A stretch of 64,000 bases of DNA from Curtobacterium sp. MCBD17_032 (GTDB lineage: Bacteria; Actinomycetota; Actinomycetes; Actinomycetales; Microbacteriaceae). Positions 52,358 to 61,129 of the stretch are shown in pieces (position 1 is the first letter of the stretch; each line of letters opens with the position of its first letter). The notes below the pieces were generated by a model. That model was not told the origin of the DNA. It saw only the letters and a program-made list of their open reading frames with translations, and did no database searches. The stretch is from contig NZ_QKTO01000003.1 in assembly GCF_003234855.1 (NCBI RefSeq), positions 186,001 through 250,000 on the forward strand, written 5' to 3'. The position numbers were made by a program, and so were the translations under genes.

Positions 52358-52363
52358 CGGTCC

Positions 52364-53623
52364 GTGACCCGTCCCGCCACAGCGGTGCAGCCGCTCACGG
52401 TCTCGACCCGGATCCTCGACGACCCGGGCGCCGTGCTCCGCCACACCCTCGCCGAACACCCGCTGGCCTTCGTGCGGAACGGGGACGGGATCGTCGGGAT
52501 CGGTGAAGCGCTCCGGTTCGAGTTCTCCGGCCCGGACCGGATGCGTGCCGCGTCCGCCGTCTGGCGCGAGCTCACCGCCGCAGCCACCGTCGACGACCCG
52601 GTGCGGTTGCGGGGCACCGGTCTGGTGGCCTTCGGGACCTTCGCCTTCGCCAACGACTCCGCCGCGACGAGCGTGCTCATCGTGCCGCGCGTCGTGGTCG
52701 GCAGGCGACGGGGGCGCGCGTGGATCACCGCGATCGACACGACGGACTCCCCCGCTCCCCTGCCCTTCTCGAGCACGTCGGTCCCGGTCCCCCGCGTGGG
52801 CCCGCACGTCTCCGTGCCGCTGCGCCCGGGAGCGGTCGACGAGGACGCCTACGCCGCCTCGGTCGCCGCCGCCGTCCGCGCGATCGCGGCCGGCCGTGCG
52901 CAGAAGGTCGTGCTGGCGCGGGACCTGGTCGGGACGCTGCCCGCCGGTGCCGACCGCCGGGCGGTGCTGCTCGACCTCGCCGCCGCGTACCCGTCGTGCG
53001 TGACCTTCGCGGTCGACGGGCTCGTCGGCGCCACCCCCGAGACGTTGGCCCGGACCGAGGGCCGGACCCTGACCGCGCGGGTGCTCGCCGGCAGCGCCGC
53101 CCGCGGGGCCGACGCCGAGCGCGACCGCATCGCCGCGGAGACCCTCGCCGCCAGTGCGAAGGACCTGCAGGAACACGCCTTCGCGATCTCCAGCCTCGTC
53201 GCGTCGCTCCGCCCGATCGCGGCCGACCTGCGCGTCGACCCGCAACCCTTCCGACTGCAGCTGCCGAACCTCTGGCACCTCGCCAGCGACGTCGAGGCCG
53301 TGCTGCCCGCCGGCGTCACCGCACTCGACGTGGCGGACGTGCTGCACCCGACCGCCGCGGTCGCGGGCACCCCCACCGACGTCGCCGTCCGCCTGGTCGC
53401 GGAGTTCGAGGGCGTGGACCGGGGTCGGTACGCCGGTCCCGTCGGCTGGCTCGGTGCCTCCGGGGACGGCGAGTGGATGCTCGCCCTGCGGAGCGCGCAG
53501 ATCGGGGACGACGGGTCGGTGCGCGCCTGGGCGGGCGCCGGCATCGTCGCCGGGTCGGACCCGGCCCGCGAGGTCGCGGAGACACGGCTGAAGTTCCGGC
53601 CGATCACCGACGCGCTGGCCTGA
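52364..53623 (+). CDS. menF: Isochorismate synthase
   Basis: A 419-residue chorismate-binding enzyme: AQKVVLARDLVG, FAVDGLVGATPETL, the conserved LTARVLAGSAARG, KDLQEHAFAI and GPVGWLGASGDGEW plus AGAGIVAGSDPAREV near the C terminus with Mg-binding Glu residues. It turns chorismate into isochorismate, the entry step to menaquinone. MenF versus a siderophore EntC role is settled by the surrounding men genes. Confidence 0.92.
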   Translation: MTRPATAVQPLTVSTRILDDPGAVLRHTLAEHPLAFVRNGDGIVGIGEALRFEFSGPDRMRAASAVWRELTAAATVDDPVRLRGTGLVAFGTFAFANDSAATSVLIVPRVVVGRRRGRAWITAIDTTDSPAPLPFSSTSVPVPRVGPHVSVPLRPGAVDEDAYAASVAAAVRAIAAGRAQKVVLARDLVGTLPAGADRRAVLLDLAAAYPSCVTFAVDGLVGATPETLARTEGRTLTARVLAGSAARGADAERDRIAAETLAASAKDLQEHAFAISSLVASLRPIAADLRVDPQPFRLQLPNLWHLASDVEAVLPAGVTALDVADVLHPTAAVAGTPTDVAVRLVAEFEGVDRGRYAGPVGWLGASGDGEWMLALRSAQIGDDGSVRAWAGAGIVAGSDPAREVAETRLKFRPITDALA

Positions 53624-53669
53624 GCACCGGCCGGGCGCCGGCACCGGCCGTCCGCCGGCAGCGGCCCGG

Positions 53670-55529
53670 TCAGTCCGCCAGCGGCACCTCGATGACCACC
53701 CGCTCGGCGGGGTCGGTCAGCACGCGCTCGAGGTCTCCCCACGTCTCCGCGCGGCGGTACTCCCACCCGAGCCCGGTCACGACCCGCTCGACGTCGACGT
53801 CCTGCGGGGTGGTCATCATCCGCCGCATGTCCTCCGGCGCCGTGGTCGCGGCGACCTCGAGCCCCCGGAAGATCGCCCCGCCGCCGTCGTTCCCGACGAC
53901 GACCTGGAGCCGCGGGCGGTGCTCCTCGGTCCCGGTGACGAGGCCGCCGAGGTCGTGCAGGAACGTGAGGTCCCCGACGACGACGCGGGTCGTCCCCGCC
54001 GTGCCGGCCGTCGCCTCGAGCGCGGTGGCGATGCCGAGGGCCGTCGAGACCGTCCCGTCGATGCCCGCCAGACCCCGGTTCGCGTGCACCCGGATCTTCT
54101 TGCCGGGAACGGTCATGTCCGCTTCGCGGATGATCTGGGACGCCCCGAAGACCAGCCGGTCATGTGGCCAGGTCGCGCCCCACACCGCCTCGGCGAGCAT
54201 GGCCCGGTCGACCGGACGGCGGCGCAGCGCGACCTCGTCCTTGAGGAACCGGTTCCGCTCGGCGCGGTCCGCGGACCGCTTCGCCTCGAGGTCGGGTCCG
54301 GCGTCACCGCCGCCGAGCAGCGAGCGGCTCGCGGTCACCCACCGCCCCACCCAGGCCCGGTGCGCGGGCCCGGTCGGTCCGGTCACGCGGACCCCGGAGA
54401 CGACCTGCGTGGTCGCCGTCGGCCGGGAGGCCCGTGCCGGGTCGTAGACGTCGGCACCCGCTCCGCGCACCACCACCGTCTCGACGTCGGCACGCTGCAG
54501 GAGCGCCGGGACCTCACGGCTGAGGGTCGGGTGTCCGAGGACGACGGCGCGACGCACCCGACCGCCGAAGGAGGCGTCCCTGAGGAGGTCCCGGTAGGCG
54601 GCGACGGCGTTCCGGCCGAAGCGCGCCCCGCTCGACACCTCGGCGAGCAGCGGCGCCCCGAGCTCCCAGGCGATGCGCTCGGCGTCGACACCGGCGTCGT
54701 GTCCGGCGATCACGACCGTGGCCGGTTCGTCGTCGGGGGTGAGCACGGCCTCCGGCAGCGCTGCGGTGGTGCGGCGGCGCGCGAACTCGAGGTCGATGTC
54801 GGCGTCCGGCACCCCCTCGGCACCGTCGAGCCCGGCGGAGAGCGGCTCGCGGAAGGCGAGGTCGAGCTGGACCGGCCCGGGCTGCCCGGCGTGACCGGCG
54901 GCAGCGGCGACGGCCTCCCGCACGAGGGCCCGGACCGTGGCGCGGACCCGGTCGTCCACACCGTGCGTACTCGGCGCCTGCACGTCCCGCACGAACGCGA
55001 CGGCCGGCCCGAACATGCCCGGCTGCACGGTGGTCTGGTTGCTCCCGATCCCACGGAGTTCCGCGGGGCGGTCCGCCGAGACGACGATCATCGGCACGCC
55101 GGAGTGGTGCGCCTCGAGCACGGCGGGGTGCAGGTTCGCCACGGCGGTGCCCGACGTGGTCACGACCGCGGCGGGCCGGCCGGACTCGACCGCGAGGCCG
55201 AGCGCGAAGAACCCCGCCGTCCGCTCGTCGAGGCGGACGTGCACGCTGATGCCACCCGCTCGTTCGAGCGCCACCGCGGCGAGGGCCAGTGCCTGCGACC
55301 GGGAGCCGGGACTGACGACGACGTCGGTCACGCCGGCGCGGGCGAGCTCCTGCAGGAAGGCGAGTGCGAAGTCCGTCGCGGGACTGCCGGACGCGCCGGG
55401 GGCGGCCCGTCCGTCAGCGGGGACACCGTCAGCGGGCGCGCCGTCAGCGATCGGGGCGGCCGTCGTCGTCGCCGTCGTGGAACTGTTCTTCGAGGGATCG
55501 GAGGGTCGCGTCGTCCTGGTCCTTGTCAT
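53670..55529 (-). CDS. menD: SEPHCHC synthase (2-succinyl-5-enolpyruvyl-6-hydroxy-3-cyclohexene-1-carboxylate synthase)
   Basis: A 619-residue ThDP enzyme. After a ~60-residue Thr/Ala/Asp-rich N terminus come GVTDVVVSPGSRSQALAL, LDERTAGFFALGLAVESG with the catalytic Glu, TSGTAVANLHPAVLEA, and the ThDP motif GDLTFLHDLGGL. It adds succinic semialdehyde from 2-oxoglutarate to isochorismate. ATG 55529 is the only start codon before the domain; it overlaps the PLDc_N gene by 86 bases. The N-terminal tail contains a 15-base repeat (GCTGACGG, three times), so the true start is uncertain. Confidence 0.93.
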   Translation of the reverse strand: MTRTRTTRPSDPSKNSSTTATTTAAPIADGAPADGVPADGRAAPGASGSPATDFALAFLQELARAGVTDVVVSPGSRSQALALAAVALERAGGISVHVRLDERTAGFFALGLAVESGRPAAVVTTSGTAVANLHPAVLEAHHSGVPMIVVSADRPAELRGIGSNQTTVQPGMFGPAVAFVRDVQAPSTHGVDDRVRATVRALVREAVAAAAGHAGQPGPVQLDLAFREPLSAGLDGAEGVPDADIDLEFARRRTTAALPEAVLTPDDEPATVVIAGHDAGVDAERIAWELGAPLLAEVSSGARFGRNAVAAYRDLLRDASFGGRVRRAVVLGHPTLSREVPALLQRADVETVVVRGAGADVYDPARASRPTATTQVVSGVRVTGPTGPAHRAWVGRWVTASRSLLGGGDAGPDLEAKRSADRAERNRFLKDEVALRRRPVDRAMLAEAVWGATWPHDRLVFGASQIIREADMTVPGKKIRVHANRGLAGIDGTVSTALGIATALEATAGTAGTTRVVVGDLTFLHDLGGLVTGTEEHRPRLQVVVGNDGGGAIFRGLEVAATTAPEDMRRMMTTPQDVDVERVVTGLGWEYRRAETWGDLERVLTDPAERVVIEVPLAD

Positions 55530-55815
55530 CGCTCTGCGGTCCGGGAGGCGTCGTGCCCCCGAGGAAGTCCGGGTCGTCTTCGGGACCACGGTACCCGGCA
55601 CCTCCGCCACCGCCACCGCGTGGACCGCGCGCCGGCGTCCGACCGAGCAGGAACCACAGCACGCCGCCGACGACGGGGAGCACGACGACGAGCAGGACCC
55701 AGATGCCCTTGCGCAGCGACCGCACGCGGGACCGGGGCATCGTGGCACAGTCGATGAGCGCGTACACCGTGAACGCCACGGCGGCGACGACGATGACGAG
55801 CCACAGTCTGACCAT
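55444..55815 (-). CDS. PLDc_N-domain small membrane protein
   Basis: A 123-residue protein. Helix 1 (VIVVAAVAFTVYALIDC), a short basic loop and helix 2 (IWVLLVVVLPVVGGVLWFLLG) form the phospholipase D-nuclease N-terminal (PLDc_N) domain, followed by a Gly- then Asp-rich tail. Its function is unknown; such proteins are common next to menaquinone genes in this group. ATG 55815 lies six bases after TAGACT. Its 3' end overlaps menD. Confidence 0.85.
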   Translation of the reverse strand: MVRLWLVIVVAAVAFTVYALIDCATMPRSRVRSLRKGIWVLLVVVLPVVGGVLWFLLGRTPARGPRGGGGGGAGYRGPEDDPDFLGGTTPPGPQSDDKDQDDATLRSLEEQFHDGDDDGRPDR

Positions 55816-55821
55816 CCCCGG

Positions 55822-55827
55822 AGTCTA
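55822..55827 (-). promoter_or_regulatory. -10 box of a leaderless promoter (PLDc_N gene and menD)
   Basis: TAGACT, six bases (CCGGGG), ATG at 55815. Confidence 0.65.
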
Positions 55828-55885
55828 GGTCGGCAGTCTGTGACCCCCCTGGCGTCCGGCAGGGCGTCCGTCGACCCCACGTCCG

Positions 55886-55891
55886 TACACT
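55886..55891 (+). promoter_or_regulatory. -10 box of a leaderless promoter (DUF4229 gene)
   Basis: TACACT, six bases (TGGAGG), GTG at 55898. The GGAGG touches the start codon and is too close to be a normal ribosome site. Confidence 0.6.
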
Positions 55892-55897
55892 TGGAGG

Positions 55898-56218
55898 GTG
55901 AAAGCGTGGCTCGTGTACACCCTCGCCCGGCTCGGCATCTTCGCGGCGGCGCTCCTCCTGCTGCTCCTGGTCGGCCTGCCCTGGTGGTGGGCGGCGATCG
56001 GCGCGGCACTGATCGGCCTGCTCGTGTCGTACATCGCGCTGCCCGGCCTCCGGAGCGCGGTGACGTCGTCGATCGCCCAACGCCGGGCGCGTCCGGAGCG
56101 CGACGCCGACAGCGACTTCGAGGACGACTTCGTCGACGCCGCCGACACCGACCCCCTGCACGACACGGGCCGCAACGGCTCCGCCGGTACCGCGGGCATC
56201 GACACCGGGAAGCAGTAG
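55898..56218 (+). CDS. DUF4229 small membrane protein
   Basis: A 106-residue protein: KAWLVYTLARLGIFAAALLL and a second helix AAIGAALIGLLVSYIALP match DUF4229, an actinobacterial family of unknown function. The C-terminal half is acidic and disordered. It converges on menA, only 22 bases away, and is divergent from the PLDc_N gene. Confidence 0.83.
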   Translation: MKAWLVYTLARLGIFAAALLLLLLVGLPWWWAAIGAALIGLLVSYIALPGLRSAVTSSIAQRRARPERDADSDFEDDFVDAADTDPLHDTGRNGSAGTAGIDTGKQ

Positions 56219-56240
56219 CCGACCCGGCCGCGGCCGACCG

Positions 56241-57236
56241 CTACGGCTGGACGGCCAGCGTGGCGGCGAGCACGACGCCGAACGCCAGGGCGGAGAACGA
56301 CGACAGCTGCAACGCCGTGATGAGCTCCCGCGGCTTCCGCGAGGACACGCCGATCGCCAGCGCCGGCAGCGCGAGCAGCAGGGAGAAGTACGTGTACCCG
56401 CTGCGGAAGTACAGCACCACGAACCAGACGAGCACCACGTAGGGCAGCATCAGGAAGAGCGCGAACAGCACCCGCGCGACCGGCCGTCCGACCACGACCG
56501 CCAGGGTGCGCTTGCCCGCCGCCGTGTCCTCGTCGATGTCGCGGATGTTGTTCACCATGAGCACGGCGCACGCGAACAAGCCCGCGGCAACGGCTGCCGC
56601 CCAGCCGCTCAGGGTGACCTGACCGATGAGCACGTACTGGGTGCCGAGCACCGCGACGAGCCCGAAGAACACGAACACGAAGACCTCGCCGAGCGCGTTG
56701 TACCCGTACGGCGTCTTGCCTCCGGTGTAGAACCAGGCGGCCACGATCGCGGCCGCTCCGACCGCGATCAGCCACCACAGCTGGGTGAGCACCACGATGA
56801 CGAGGCCGGCGACCGCCGCGAGGGCGAAGAACGTCAGGGCGACCGTCAGGACCGTCCGCGGTCGGGCCAGGCCCGCCCCCGTCAGCCGAGCCGGACCGAC
56901 CCGGAACTCGTCGGTCCCGCGGACCCCGTCCGAGTAGTCGTTGCTGTAGTTCACACCGATCTGCAGGAACAGCGCCACGGCGAGGGCGAGCAGCGCGACG
57001 GCGAGACGCCCGTCGGTCGACAGGAACGACCCGAAGTCCCCCGGGACGCGGCTGTCGACGTACGCCACACCGGTGCCGAGCACCACGGGGACGACGCCGA
57101 GCGTCAGGGTCCGCAGCCGTGCCCCGCCGATCCAGTCGCGCGCGGTCGCGCGACGGGCGCTGCGCTGCGGTGCTGCCGCCTTCGCGGGGTTGCCGGACCT
57201 GCCCTTGGGACGTGTCGTGTTCTTCGCTCCTGCCAC
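56241..57236 (-). CDS. menA: 1,4-dihydroxy-2-naphthoate polyprenyltransferase
   Basis: A 331-residue UbiA-family prenyltransferase with eight or nine helices. The first Asp-rich motif is NYSNDYSDGVRGTDE and the second is VNNIRDIDEDTAAGKRTLAV. It attaches the polyprenyl chain to DHNA in the membrane. Residues 1-35 are a basic tail ending in RDWIGGARLRTLTLG. The GTG at 57236 lies eight bases after TACGAT, a looser leaderless fit. Longer starts are unsupported. Confidence 0.94.
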   Translation of the reverse strand: MAGAKNTTRPKGRSGNPAKAAAPQRSARRATARDWIGGARLRTLTLGVVPVVLGTGVAYVDSRVPGDFGSFLSTDGRLAVALLALAVALFLQIGVNYSNDYSDGVRGTDEFRVGPARLTGAGLARPRTVLTVALTFFALAAVAGLVIVVLTQLWWLIAVGAAAIVAAWFYTGGKTPYGYNALGEVFVFVFFGLVAVLGTQYVLIGQVTLSGWAAAVAAGLFACAVLMVNNIRDIDEDTAAGKRTLAVVVGRPVARVLFALFLMLPYVVLVWFVVLYFRSGYTYFSLLLALPALAIGVSSRKPRELITALQLSSFSALAFGVVLAATLAVQP

Positions 57237-57321
57237 GACCGCCCATCGTATCCGCGCACGGCGTGTCCGTCGGACGGCCACCGCCGGTCCGGACTCCGGG
57301 CGGCTCGTGGGCCCGCCGGTG

Positions 57322-58458
57322 TCAGGCGCCGGGGTCGGCCAACGTCCGGACGGCCCACCGGTCGGGCTTGCCGGACGGGAGCATCGGCATCCGGTCCACG
57401 ACGAGCACTGCGGCGGGACGGGCAGCCCGACCGAGCACGTCCCCCACGCGGGCGCGGACGACCTCGAGCGGCACCGCGTGCTCGGTCACCACGACCGGCA
57501 CCTCGCCCCACTCCCCCGACGCCCGACGCGTCACGACCGCGCCGTCCTGGCCCGGGAGGTCCCGCACGATCCGCTCCACCGCCCCGAGCGGGACCTTCTC
57601 GCCACCCGAGACCACCACGTCGTCCAGACGGCCGGACACCCGGACCCGCCCGCCGACGACCGTCGCGGCGTCACCGGTGCGGTACCAGCGGTGCCCGTCG
57701 CGCTCGGTGAAGACGGCTGCGGTCCGCTCGTCGTCGTCCAGGTAGCCCTCGGCGAGCATCGGCCCGGCCAGGTGCAACTCGCCGTCGACGACCGCGGCAC
57801 GGACGGAGTCGAACGGCACGCCGTCGTAGACGCACCCCCCGCTCGTCTCGCTCGCGCCGTACGTCGTCACGACCCGGACGCCGGCCGCGCGCGCCCGGTC
57901 GGTCAGGGTCGCCGGGGTCGCCTGCCCCCCGACCAGCACCGCGTCGAACCGTGCCAGTGCCGCGGCGGCTCGAGGGTCGTCGAGCACCCGCGCGAGCTGG
58001 ACCGGCACGAGCGACGTGTACCGCCGTGGAGCGGCCGGCCCGACCTCGAGCCGGTCGGCCGCGTCGGCGAACGCCCCCGGGTCGAAGTGCCCAGGCGGGA
58101 CGACGACCGGCGTGGTGCCGGCGACGACCGATCGGGTCAGCACGTTGAGCCCGGCGATGTAGTGCGTCGGCAGGGCGAGCACCCAGCCACCGGGCCCGCC
58201 GAGGGCCGCGTCCGCGGCGGCGGCTCCGGCGAGCAACGCCGCCGACGAGAGTGCGACGCGCTTGCCGGTCCCGGTGGAGCCGCTCGTCTCGACGACCAGG
58301 GCGACCCGCTCCGGCACGGTCGCCGGCGCTCGTGTCGGCAGCGGCGGAGCGCCGACCGCGACGGGGAGCAGTGCGGGGCCGCCGGTGAGGGCAGCCTCCA
58401 GGCCGCGGAGCACGACCGACGGGTCGGCCGCGCTCGTCGCGACCAGCGGGCGGGGCAT
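57322..58458 (-). CDS. menE: o-Succinylbenzoate-CoA ligase
   Basis: A 378-residue AMP-binding enzyme, short as MenE often is in actinobacteria. The P-loop is ETSGSTGTGKRVALS. TYGASETSGGCVYDGVPF, YRTGDAATVVGGRVRVSGR and VVSGGEKVPLGAVERIV, with PSGKPDRWAVR at the C-terminal catalytic lysine, complete it. It activates OSB to OSB-CoA. The ATG overlaps the menB stop (ATGA), so it is coupled to menB. Confidence 0.93.
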   Translation of the reverse strand: MPRPLVATSAADPSVVLRGLEAALTGGPALLPVAVGAPPLPTRAPATVPERVALVVETSGSTGTGKRVALSSAALLAGAAAADAALGGPGGWVLALPTHYIAGLNVLTRSVVAGTTPVVVPPGHFDPGAFADAADRLEVGPAAPRRYTSLVPVQLARVLDDPRAAAALARFDAVLVGGQATPATLTDRARAAGVRVVTTYGASETSGGCVYDGVPFDSVRAAVVDGELHLAGPMLAEGYLDDDERTAAVFTERDGHRWYRTGDAATVVGGRVRVSGRLDDVVVSGGEKVPLGAVERIVRDLPGQDGAVVTRRASGEWGEVPVVVTEHAVPLEVVRARVGDVLGRAARPAAVLVVDRMPMLPSGKPDRWAVRTLADPGA

Positions 58459-59387
58459 CAGTAGTGCCAGGGGAAGCCGGTCCAGTCGGGCGCGCGCTTC
58501 TCGAGGAAGGAGTCGCGGCCCTCGACGGCCTCGTCCGTGCCGTAGGCGAGCCGGGTGGCCTCGCCGGCGAAGACCTGCTGGCCGACCATGCCGTCGTCGA
58601 CCGCGTTGAAGGCGTACTTGAGCATCCGGATCGCGGTCGGCGACTTGCCGAGGATCGTCTCGCCCCAGCGGATCGCCTCACGCTCGAGGTCCTCGTGCGG
58701 CACGACCTTGTTCACCGCGCCCATCTCGTACGCGCGCTGGGCCGAGTACTCCTCGGCCAGGAAGAACACCTCGCGCGCGAGCTTCTGGCCGATCTGCTTC
58801 GCGTAGTAGGCGCTGCCGTACCCACCGTCGAACGAGCCGACGTCGGCGTCGGTCTGCTTGAACTTCCCGTGCTCGGCGCTCGCGATGGTCAGGTCACAGA
58901 TCGCGTGCAGCGAGTGCCCCCCGCCGGCCGCCCATCCGGGGACGACGGCGATGACGACCTTCGGCATCATCCGGATGAGGCGCTGCACCTCGAGGACGTG
59001 CAGCCGCCCCATCGACGCCTGCGCCGCGGCGGGGTCGACGCCCTCGGGCGGCGCCCCCTCGTCACCGACGTACTGGTAGCCGCTCCGCCCCCGGATGCGC
59101 TGGTCGCCGCCGGAGCAGAACGCCCACCCGCCGTCCTTCGGGCTCGGGCCGTTGCCGGTCAGCAGCACCACGCCGACACGCGGGTCCTGTCGGGCGTCGT
59201 CGAGCGCGCGGTACAGCTCGTCGACCGTCCGCGGGCGGAAGGCGTTCCGGACCTCGGGGCGGTCGAACGCGACCCGGACGATGCCGCCGGAGACGTGCTT
59301 GTGGTACGTGATGTCGGTGAACCGCTCGGCGATCGGAGCGGCGGTCCAGACGTCGGGGTCGAACAGGTCGGAGACGGCAGAGGGCAT
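58458..59387 (-). CDS. menB: 1,4-dihydroxy-2-naphthoyl-CoA synthase
   Basis: A 309-residue crotonase-fold enzyme: VAFDRPEVRNAFRPRTVDEL, oxyanion-hole CSGGDQRIRG, VPGWAAGGGHSLHAICDL, TDADVGSFDGGYGSAY and the C-terminal DWTGFPWHY. These are the MenB markers that separate it from ordinary enoyl-CoA hydratases. It closes the ring of OSB-CoA. ATG 59387 lies six bases after TAGGTT. Confidence 0.96.
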   Translation of the reverse strand: MPSAVSDLFDPDVWTAAPIAERFTDITYHKHVSGGIVRVAFDRPEVRNAFRPRTVDELYRALDDARQDPRVGVVLLTGNGPSPKDGGWAFCSGGDQRIRGRSGYQYVGDEGAPPEGVDPAAAQASMGRLHVLEVQRLIRMMPKVVIAVVPGWAAGGGHSLHAICDLTIASAEHGKFKQTDADVGSFDGGYGSAYYAKQIGQKLAREVFFLAEEYSAQRAYEMGAVNKVVPHEDLEREAIRWGETILGKSPTAIRMLKYAFNAVDDGMVGQQVFAGEATRLAYGTDEAVEGRDSFLEKRAPDWTGFPWHY

Positions 59388-59393
59388 GTCCCG

Positions 59394-59399
59394 AACCTA
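59394..59399 (-). promoter_or_regulatory. -10 box of a leaderless promoter (menB-menE)
   Basis: TAGGTT, six bases (CGGGAC), ATG at 59387. Confidence 0.65.
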
Positions 59400-59430
59400 C
59401 CGCGGGCCCCTGCAGCCGGGTCCGACCGGG

Positions 59431-59802
59431 CTAGCGATCCATGCCGGCGAGCATCTCGGGCGCGACGATGACGACGAGCACGATGAGGATCACCGGGTTC
59501 GCGAAGAAGGCGAGCACGACCCCGACGACCCCGTACCAGCGGCCGAACGACCCGACCGCCGAGATGAACCCGAGGACCGCAGCGACCAGGGTGAGGAAGA
59601 CGACCACGAAGCAGATGCCGAACGCGAAGGTGGTGTCCCCGCCCATGAAGACCGCGAAGGCGCTCGCGTCCACGGCCGCCGCGACGACGGCCAGCCCGAG
59701 CGCGATCTTCCCGACGGCGGGGTTCCGGCGTCGGGCGGCGGTCGGACGGGAGACGTCGACGGTGCCCTGGCGCATGAGCCGCGCGAACTCGTCGGTCGCC
59801 AC
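59431..59802 (-). CDS. Small three-helix membrane protein, unknown
   Basis: A 123-residue protein. A soluble ~35-residue N terminus is followed by hydrophobic segments at about 37-58, 62-88 and 94-115 (GVVGVVLAFFANPVILIVLV). I do not recognise a family with certainty; it resembles DUF4190-like small membrane proteins. GTG 59802 has GAGGAGG five bases upstream. It sits between menB and menC, upstream of menB on the same strand. Confidence 0.7.
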   Translation of the reverse strand: MATDEFARLMRQGTVDVSRPTAARRRNPAVGKIALGLAVVAAAVDASAFAVFMGGDTTFAFGICFVVVFLTLVAAVLGFISAVGSFGRWYGVVGVVLAFFANPVILIVLVVIVAPEMLAGMDR

Positions 59803-59963
59803 CGGGCCTCCTCGTCGGTCCACCTCGTCGGTCCCACGGTCGGCTCCGGAGACGGTGCCGACCCGCCGACCGGTGGTCGACCGGAGCGATGCTAGTGCGC
59901 TGCCCTGGCGGTCCCCTCGGAACAGCCGGGAGGACCCCGGGACGGTGCTGGGAGGATGGCAGC

Positions 59964-61034
59964 GTGCCCGATGTGACCCCGCCGACCAGTCTCCCGTCGT
60001 CCGAGGACCGCGGCGGTGCGCCGTCGTCCGAGCCGGTGCCGTCCGCCGGGCCCGTGCTCCCCGACCTCGACGACCTGCTCGCCACCGCCCGGGTCGTCGC
60101 GCTGCCGATGCGGGTCCGCTTCCGCGGCATCACCGTCCGTGAGGCGGTCGTCATGCGCGGTCCGGAGGGGTGGACCGAGTTCTCCCCCTTCGTCGAGTAC
60201 GACGACGCCGAGGCCGCCGCCTGGCTCCGTGCCGCCGTCGACTTCGGGTGGACGCGGCACGAGCCGGCTGCGGACTCGGTCCCGGTCAACGCCACGGTCC
60301 CGGCGGTCGCCGCGGCGGACGTCCCCGACCTGCTCCTGCGCTACCCCGGGTGCACGACCGCGAAGGTGAAGGTCGCCGGGCCCGGCACGAGCATCGACGA
60401 CGACGTCGCCCGGGTCGCGGCCGTCCGTCGCAGCATGGGCGAGGACGCAGCCGTGCGGGTCGACGCGAACGGGCTGTGGTCGCTCGACGCCGCGACCCAC
60501 GCGCTGGAACGGCTCGCTCCGTTCCGTCTGCAGTACGCCGAGCAGCCCGTCGCGTCGGTCGCCGACCTCGCCACCCTCCGGACCCGCGTGGCCGGCCTCG
60601 GCGTCCCGATCGCGGCGGACGAGAGCGTCCGCAAGGCCGCCGACCCGCTGGCCGTCGCCCGGGCCGGCGCCGCCGACGTCCTCGTCGTCAAGGCCCAGCC
60701 CCTCGGCGGTGTCACTGCGGCCCGCGCAGTGATCGCCGGGGCCGGCCTGCCCTGCGTGGTCTCCAGCGCGCTCGACACCTCCGTCGGCCTCGGGATGGGC
60801 GCGTTCCTCGCCGCGGCCGCGATGGCGCCCGGCTACGCCGCCGGACTCGGCACGGGCGCGATGCTCACGGGCGACGTCACCGCCGACCCGCTCCTGCCCG
60901 TCGACGGGCGGATCGCCGTCCGCCGGGTGGAGGCGGACACCGCACTCCTCGACCGCTGGGCGGCCTCCCCCGAGCGCACCGCGTGGTGGGAGGCGCGGCT
61001 CGGGCGGGTGCACGCGGTCCTGGCCGCCGAGTAG
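59964..61034 (+). CDS. menC: o-Succinylbenzoate synthase
   Basis: A 356-residue enolase-superfamily enzyme. It has the base pair of lysines in TAKVKVAGPG (KxK) and VVKAQPLGG, and metal ligands in VRVDANGLW, YAEQPVAS and AADESVRKA. It dehydrates SHCHC to OSB. GTG 59964 follows GGGAGGA. It is a single gene on the plus strand within the men locus and converges on ccsB. Confidence 0.93.
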   Translation: MPDVTPPTSLPSSEDRGGAPSSEPVPSAGPVLPDLDDLLATARVVALPMRVRFRGITVREAVVMRGPEGWTEFSPFVEYDDAEAAAWLRAAVDFGWTRHEPAADSVPVNATVPAVAAADVPDLLLRYPGCTTAKVKVAGPGTSIDDDVARVAAVRRSMGEDAAVRVDANGLWSLDAATHALERLAPFRLQYAEQPVASVADLATLRTRVAGLGVPIAADESVRKAADPLAVARAGAADVLVVKAQPLGGVTAARAVIAGAGLPCVVSSALDTSVGLGMGAFLAAAAMAPGYAAGLGTGAMLTGDVTADPLLPVDGRIAVRRVEADTALLDRWAASPERTAWWEARLGRVHAVLAAE

Positions 61035-61051
61035 TCGCGACGCGACCGGAC

Positions 61052-61099
61052 GACGGACGGGAGGCCCGACACCAGCTGGTGTCGGGCCTCCCGTCCGTC
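61052..61099. terminator. 48-bp perfect palindrome, bidirectional terminator
   Basis: Arms of 24 bases pair without mismatch (GACGGACGGGAGGCCCGACA starts the left arm; the centre is CAGCTG). It lies between convergent menC and ccsB. It is the most perfect member of the GGACGGGAGG hairpin family. Confidence 0.9.
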
Positions 61100-61129
61100 C
61101 CGGCGTCGCGCGTCGTCGACGCGCGGGGA

